Positions 60,841 through 64,000 of a stretch of DNA of 64,000 nucleotides are shown here, piece after piece. The position numbers were made by a program, and so were the translations under genes. The notes under the pieces were generated by a model. It saw only the letters and a list, made by a program, of their open reading frames with translations, was not told where the DNA came from and did not search any database. The first letter of the stretch is position 1, and every line of letters begins with the position of its first letter. Where the stretch lies: assembly GCF_000003815.2 (NCBI RefSeq), contig NC_049989.1, forward strand, positions 9,486,540 through 9,550,539, written 5' to 3'. The DNA comes from Branchiostoma floridae. Its lineage: Eukaryota; Chordata; Leptocardii; Amphioxiformes; Branchiostomatidae.

Positions 60841-63597
60841 ACACATGCACGGAGATATATTAGATAACACACAGGGCCTTTACAAAAACTAAGTAAACTA
60901 TGATTTGTTCATAATTATAATGAATCATATCATTTAACTGACAGTATTTTGACTGTATTAACTCTTTTTACAAATGTTACAACTTACAAGTCTTACACGT
61001 TACAGTCAAGTTCGTGGGGACCTAAGTTCACGGTAGGAGAGAAAAGGAACCACACTGTTTCCAGTTGTTGGAACATTTACATTGTGAAAAAAATGCACAT
61101 GATTGCAGTGCCATGTCATCTTTGAGTGTGAGAGTTTCACTGAGATTTTGATGTGGAAACTGCACATATTACATTGATTAATACAACCAATTATTTTACA
61201 AATATGTGTTTTTTTATTTTATCAAATTCACTATCACCTACAGGGTTGCTCACACAGTTATTTCCTGTTCCTGCGGTTTGATCAGATTAAAAACCTTATC
61301 TTCCACAACAACTGTGTCCTGTACTGTAAGGTCTGAAATTATCACGGTGTTTTGTGTAAATCCACCATTTATTTTGTATTCTGTCTTTCATTGTGTTACC
61401 ATCATTGTATCAACCACAAACTCAAAGATTCTGCAGAATCTTGATTTTCATTGTGCCACAAAATTAAGTGCACAAAAAAATCAGGTTCTGCAGTATGTAC
61501 ATGCTAGACCCTTTATGTTGATGTATTGATACCTATAGATATCCATATATATGTGTTTAGTTGTACTGTAAGTAGTTGTTATATATGTAGATCTTACGAA
61601 AGTTGCTGTACTTTTGTCGTGTCAATAAAGATTGTCTATTGTAATAATAATGTCCCCTGACTCCTCCCTGTCTTTTTCCCCCAGATTCAGCAGCATCTGA
61701 CAGCAATCTGGTCAGACATCGTGGAGTCCGGAGCAGAGTTGACGAGGCACGACGACTCTGGAAGTTCAACTACCAGGAGGCATCCATATATCTACAGGTA
61801 TAGACATGTGCATGGAATCATAAAGATAGTACATGTATAAGTATATGATAAATGACATGATTGAGATTTCTAGCTATATGCTGATCAGAAGTGATCAAGG
61901 ATGCCTAAACAACCTCACAAACTTTATGAAATTCATTACAAATTTTATAAAAGATACAAGAATCATTTTGTGCAAAGCATGTGTCTGTGTGTTTCTGAGA
62001 ATATTCTGACCCATGATGGAGGTCTAGACAAGTGAATTTTGACCTATGAAGTCTGTCATTTATGATATCACTAGCCTCGTCTTTTTATAGCCTGCCTATG
62101 ATATTACTCCAGCTTGGTAGTTGTTATCATGAATCAGATATTGAAGGAAACCTTAAGAAAGTACATGATTGTATATCAAGCCCTGCCTCGTGTTTAATTA
62201 CTACATGTAATCAAATTGTGAATCTGTATGAATTAAGCAATTCACTATGTCCTAAGTATTAAGCTGTCCTGAGTACATCGCCTTCTAAGGTTCTATACAC
62301 ATAGGTCAGTGCAGATGTGACTATATTGTACTTGTTACATAGCATTTATGAAATGATGATTATTTGCTAATTGTCTTTCACTACTTGTACAGGAAGGAGG
62401 AAACAATGACAAGTTTGACACCCATCCCCACAGTCACAAGGCCCTGCCTGCCTATCTACTGGTACATCAGACCTGGTTTTACGTCATGGACCTGGCTGTC
62501 TCCCTACTTCTGCTCGGTTTAGCCTTGTTTGAGCCCCCTGCTTTTTACACAATCAACATTGCAGTAAGTATTCTGTTGATAACAGATAAGGGTATTTCAT
62601 TGACACTCTTATATATAGTATAGAGGCATTTTATTCCACTTTTGTTACTCAGTTTATGTCCAAGTGAAAAAGGAGTTGTTCTAGCTTTGGTTATATGACT
62701 GGTATGAGGGACATTGTCAACATCTTGAATGAGACATAACACTAGAGGTCCTGTGTTTGAGTAGAGCCATACCTACATCAACAGGGCTCAAAATTTATTT
62801 TTGGGATCAGGTGCACTGGTGCACCCAGCTTAAAAAATTGGGTGCACCAAAAAATTTTTGGGTGCACCACTTATATTTAAGTAGAATGTCAAAAAAACCT
62901 AATAACAAAACTTAGTTACAAGCTATCAAATTCTTACACAAGTAACATAACAGACATTTTATTATCTTTCTAACACTTAGATGTCAAGAATATGATGTAT
63001 ACTTATACTTGATATCTTTCCATACATAACCCAAAGAAAATATTTGGGTGCACCCTGTGCACCCACTGAAAAAAAATTGGGTGCACAGTTCCAATTTTGG
63101 GTGTACATGCACCCAGTATTTCGAGCCCTGCTCAAGAACCAACTACACTTATCAAGAGTAGGAAAGTAAAAGTGGATCAAACCTAGCTGTCTGGTCTTTA
63201 GCAACTTGTACCTTAATCATGTAATTGGTGTGTTACACTATTAGATGGTTTTGACTTACTAATTACTTAGTACATGTATGTGAACAAACAAAAACACAGA
63301 TCTTAAATAGTCAGGGAATTTTTGATTTATGGCAGAACTAGAGGGCTTTTGATCCAGGAATGACAATCAAATATAAAGTGGATTTCAGATAACAAAGTTA
63401 CTTTTCCCAGTTTAATAGTAGATTGGAATTGAGCACTTATATGAATTACATGTATACCTTCAAGTGCATGTATCCTTTTACAGATTCATGGATCGCTAGA
63501 ACTCTTTGCCCTGGTACTACTGGGAGTAGAACTAGGTCTGAAGATGAGGTGGTTGGGGCCCAAGGCTTTTATCACCCATAAGAGAACCCTGATAAAG
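60269..63597 (+). CDS. TPCN1: Two pore channel 1, 5' part
   Basis: Four exons: 60269-60371, 61685-61797, 62393-62563, 63484-63597, with the gene continuing past the window; 167 residues are present. After an acidic start (MSDDDLDLPFYDDYFG) the conserved NYQEASIYLQEGGNNDKF leads into the first transmembrane helix (FYVMDLAVSLLLLGLALF) and a second (LELFALVLLGVELGLKMRWLG), followed by FITHKRTLIK, all collinear with human TPCN1. TPC1 is an endolysosomal cation channel gated by PI(3,5)P2 and linked to NAADP calcium release. A dileucine-type sorting signal could not be confirmed in this N-terminus. Flanked upstream by IQCD, as in human. Confidence 0.92.
60728..60838. repeat. (AC)n microsatellite
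   Basis: AC runs interrupted by AGTGTCAC and ACGC units, in TPCN1 intron 1. Confidence 0.95.
62782..63130. mobile_element. CAGGGCTC hAT-like element in a TPCN1 intron
   Basis: Starts CAGGGCTCAAAATTTA and ends GTATTTCGAGCCCTG, with many GGGTGCACC words. It is the inverted-orientation relative of 46206-46498. I could not define a clean target duplication. Confidence 0.6.
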
Positions 63598-64000
63598 GTA
63601 AGTAATGTAACCATTATATTTTAGAGAAAAAGTATTTTAATTTGGCTTGATTTGATCTGGTATTTTGATGTATAGAAAACGTCAAGTGTATTTTTCAAAA
63701 TATCCTGCTGTGAAAGGTTTGCTTTTGATCAAAGTCTTTTTTGTTGACTTTTGGACACAAAATAAAAAATAAACTGCAATGCAGGCAGACTTAAACTTTT
63801 ATTACATAATTTGTATTAGTGGTAAAATTCTTCATTTTTCATAGGCTTTGTTGAAATTCTTTGTGATAATTTATTATAAAGAAATTTTTAGCTGGTGTGT
63901 TACGCCGAACGGCGGTTATACCAGCTATATAGATACAGAAACAGATACAGATACAGAACATAGTATTTATATCCTGTTACAGTAACAGTTGTGTTACTTT
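63598..64000. other. TPCN1 intron 4, partial
   Basis: Starts with donor AAAG|GTAAGT. The last 100 bases include GCCGAACGGCGG and ACAGATACAGATACAGA repeats, probably dispersed repeat sequence. No exon seen. Confidence 0.5.

Noticed and set aside
60566-60850. Cys/Val-rich minus-strand frame
   Set aside because: Translation of an AC microsatellite in the TPCN1 intron.

Overview
The window is animal nuclear DNA. It has split genes with GT-AG introns, long introns full of small inverted-repeat transposons, SINE and microsatellite sequence, and one 100-base assembly gap (1140-1239). The gene content points to a cephalochordate (amphioxus, Branchiostoma). It includes two apextrin-C (ApeC) genes, a family expanded in lancelets, and a CFAP73-IQCD-TPCN1 gene cluster that also exists on human chromosome 12q24. 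The species cannot be fixed from sequence alone. All exon models were built by hand from splice sites, reading phase and protein similarity remembered from known families; no search was run.

Layout. 1-817 (+): the 3' end of an ApeC gene. 1426-8929 (-): a 13-exon GLUT-type hexose transporter of 553 residues. 9.4-10.45 kb: a minisatellite between two SINE-like copies. 12779-17740 (-): a complete 460-residue secreted ApeC protein with a TATA box. 17.9-21.9 kb: repeat-rich spacer. 21921-37314 (+): a 7-exon, 941-residue secreted mosaic protein (coiled coil, TNFR-type cysteine-rich domain, EGF, second TNFR domain, long beta-rich C-terminus) with a 10.5-kb first intron. 40325-49630 (-): NIPSNAP, a mitochondrial protein of 280 residues, with a 16-copy minisatellite lying across one of its splice donors. 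49969-55411 (+): CFAP73/CCDC42 with two alternative last exons. 56484-59513 (-): IQCD (DRC10). 60269 to beyond the window end (+): the first four exons of TPCN1.

Functional themes. The left third holds likely innate-immunity or matrix genes (ApeC proteins and the TNFR/EGF mosaic) around a sugar transporter. The right third is a housekeeping and ciliary block. NIPSNAP and CFAP73 share a short divergent promoter, CFAP73 and IQCD converge tail to tail, and IQCD and TPCN1 diverge from about 750 bp. CFAP73 and IQCD are both axonemal coiled-coil proteins (the inner-arm MIA complex and the nexin-dynein regulatory complex), so their linkage is of interest.

Most notable: (1) the NIPSNAP minisatellite, whose every unit carries a copy of the exon end plus its 5' splice site; (2) the TNFR/EGF/beta-domain mosaic gene, whose architecture I do not recognise; (3) a hAT-like element inserted so that its target-site duplication is the first eight bases of a GLUT intron, splice donor included; (4) a duplicated terminal exon in CFAP73 and a 26-codon cassette exon inside the NIPSNAP domain.
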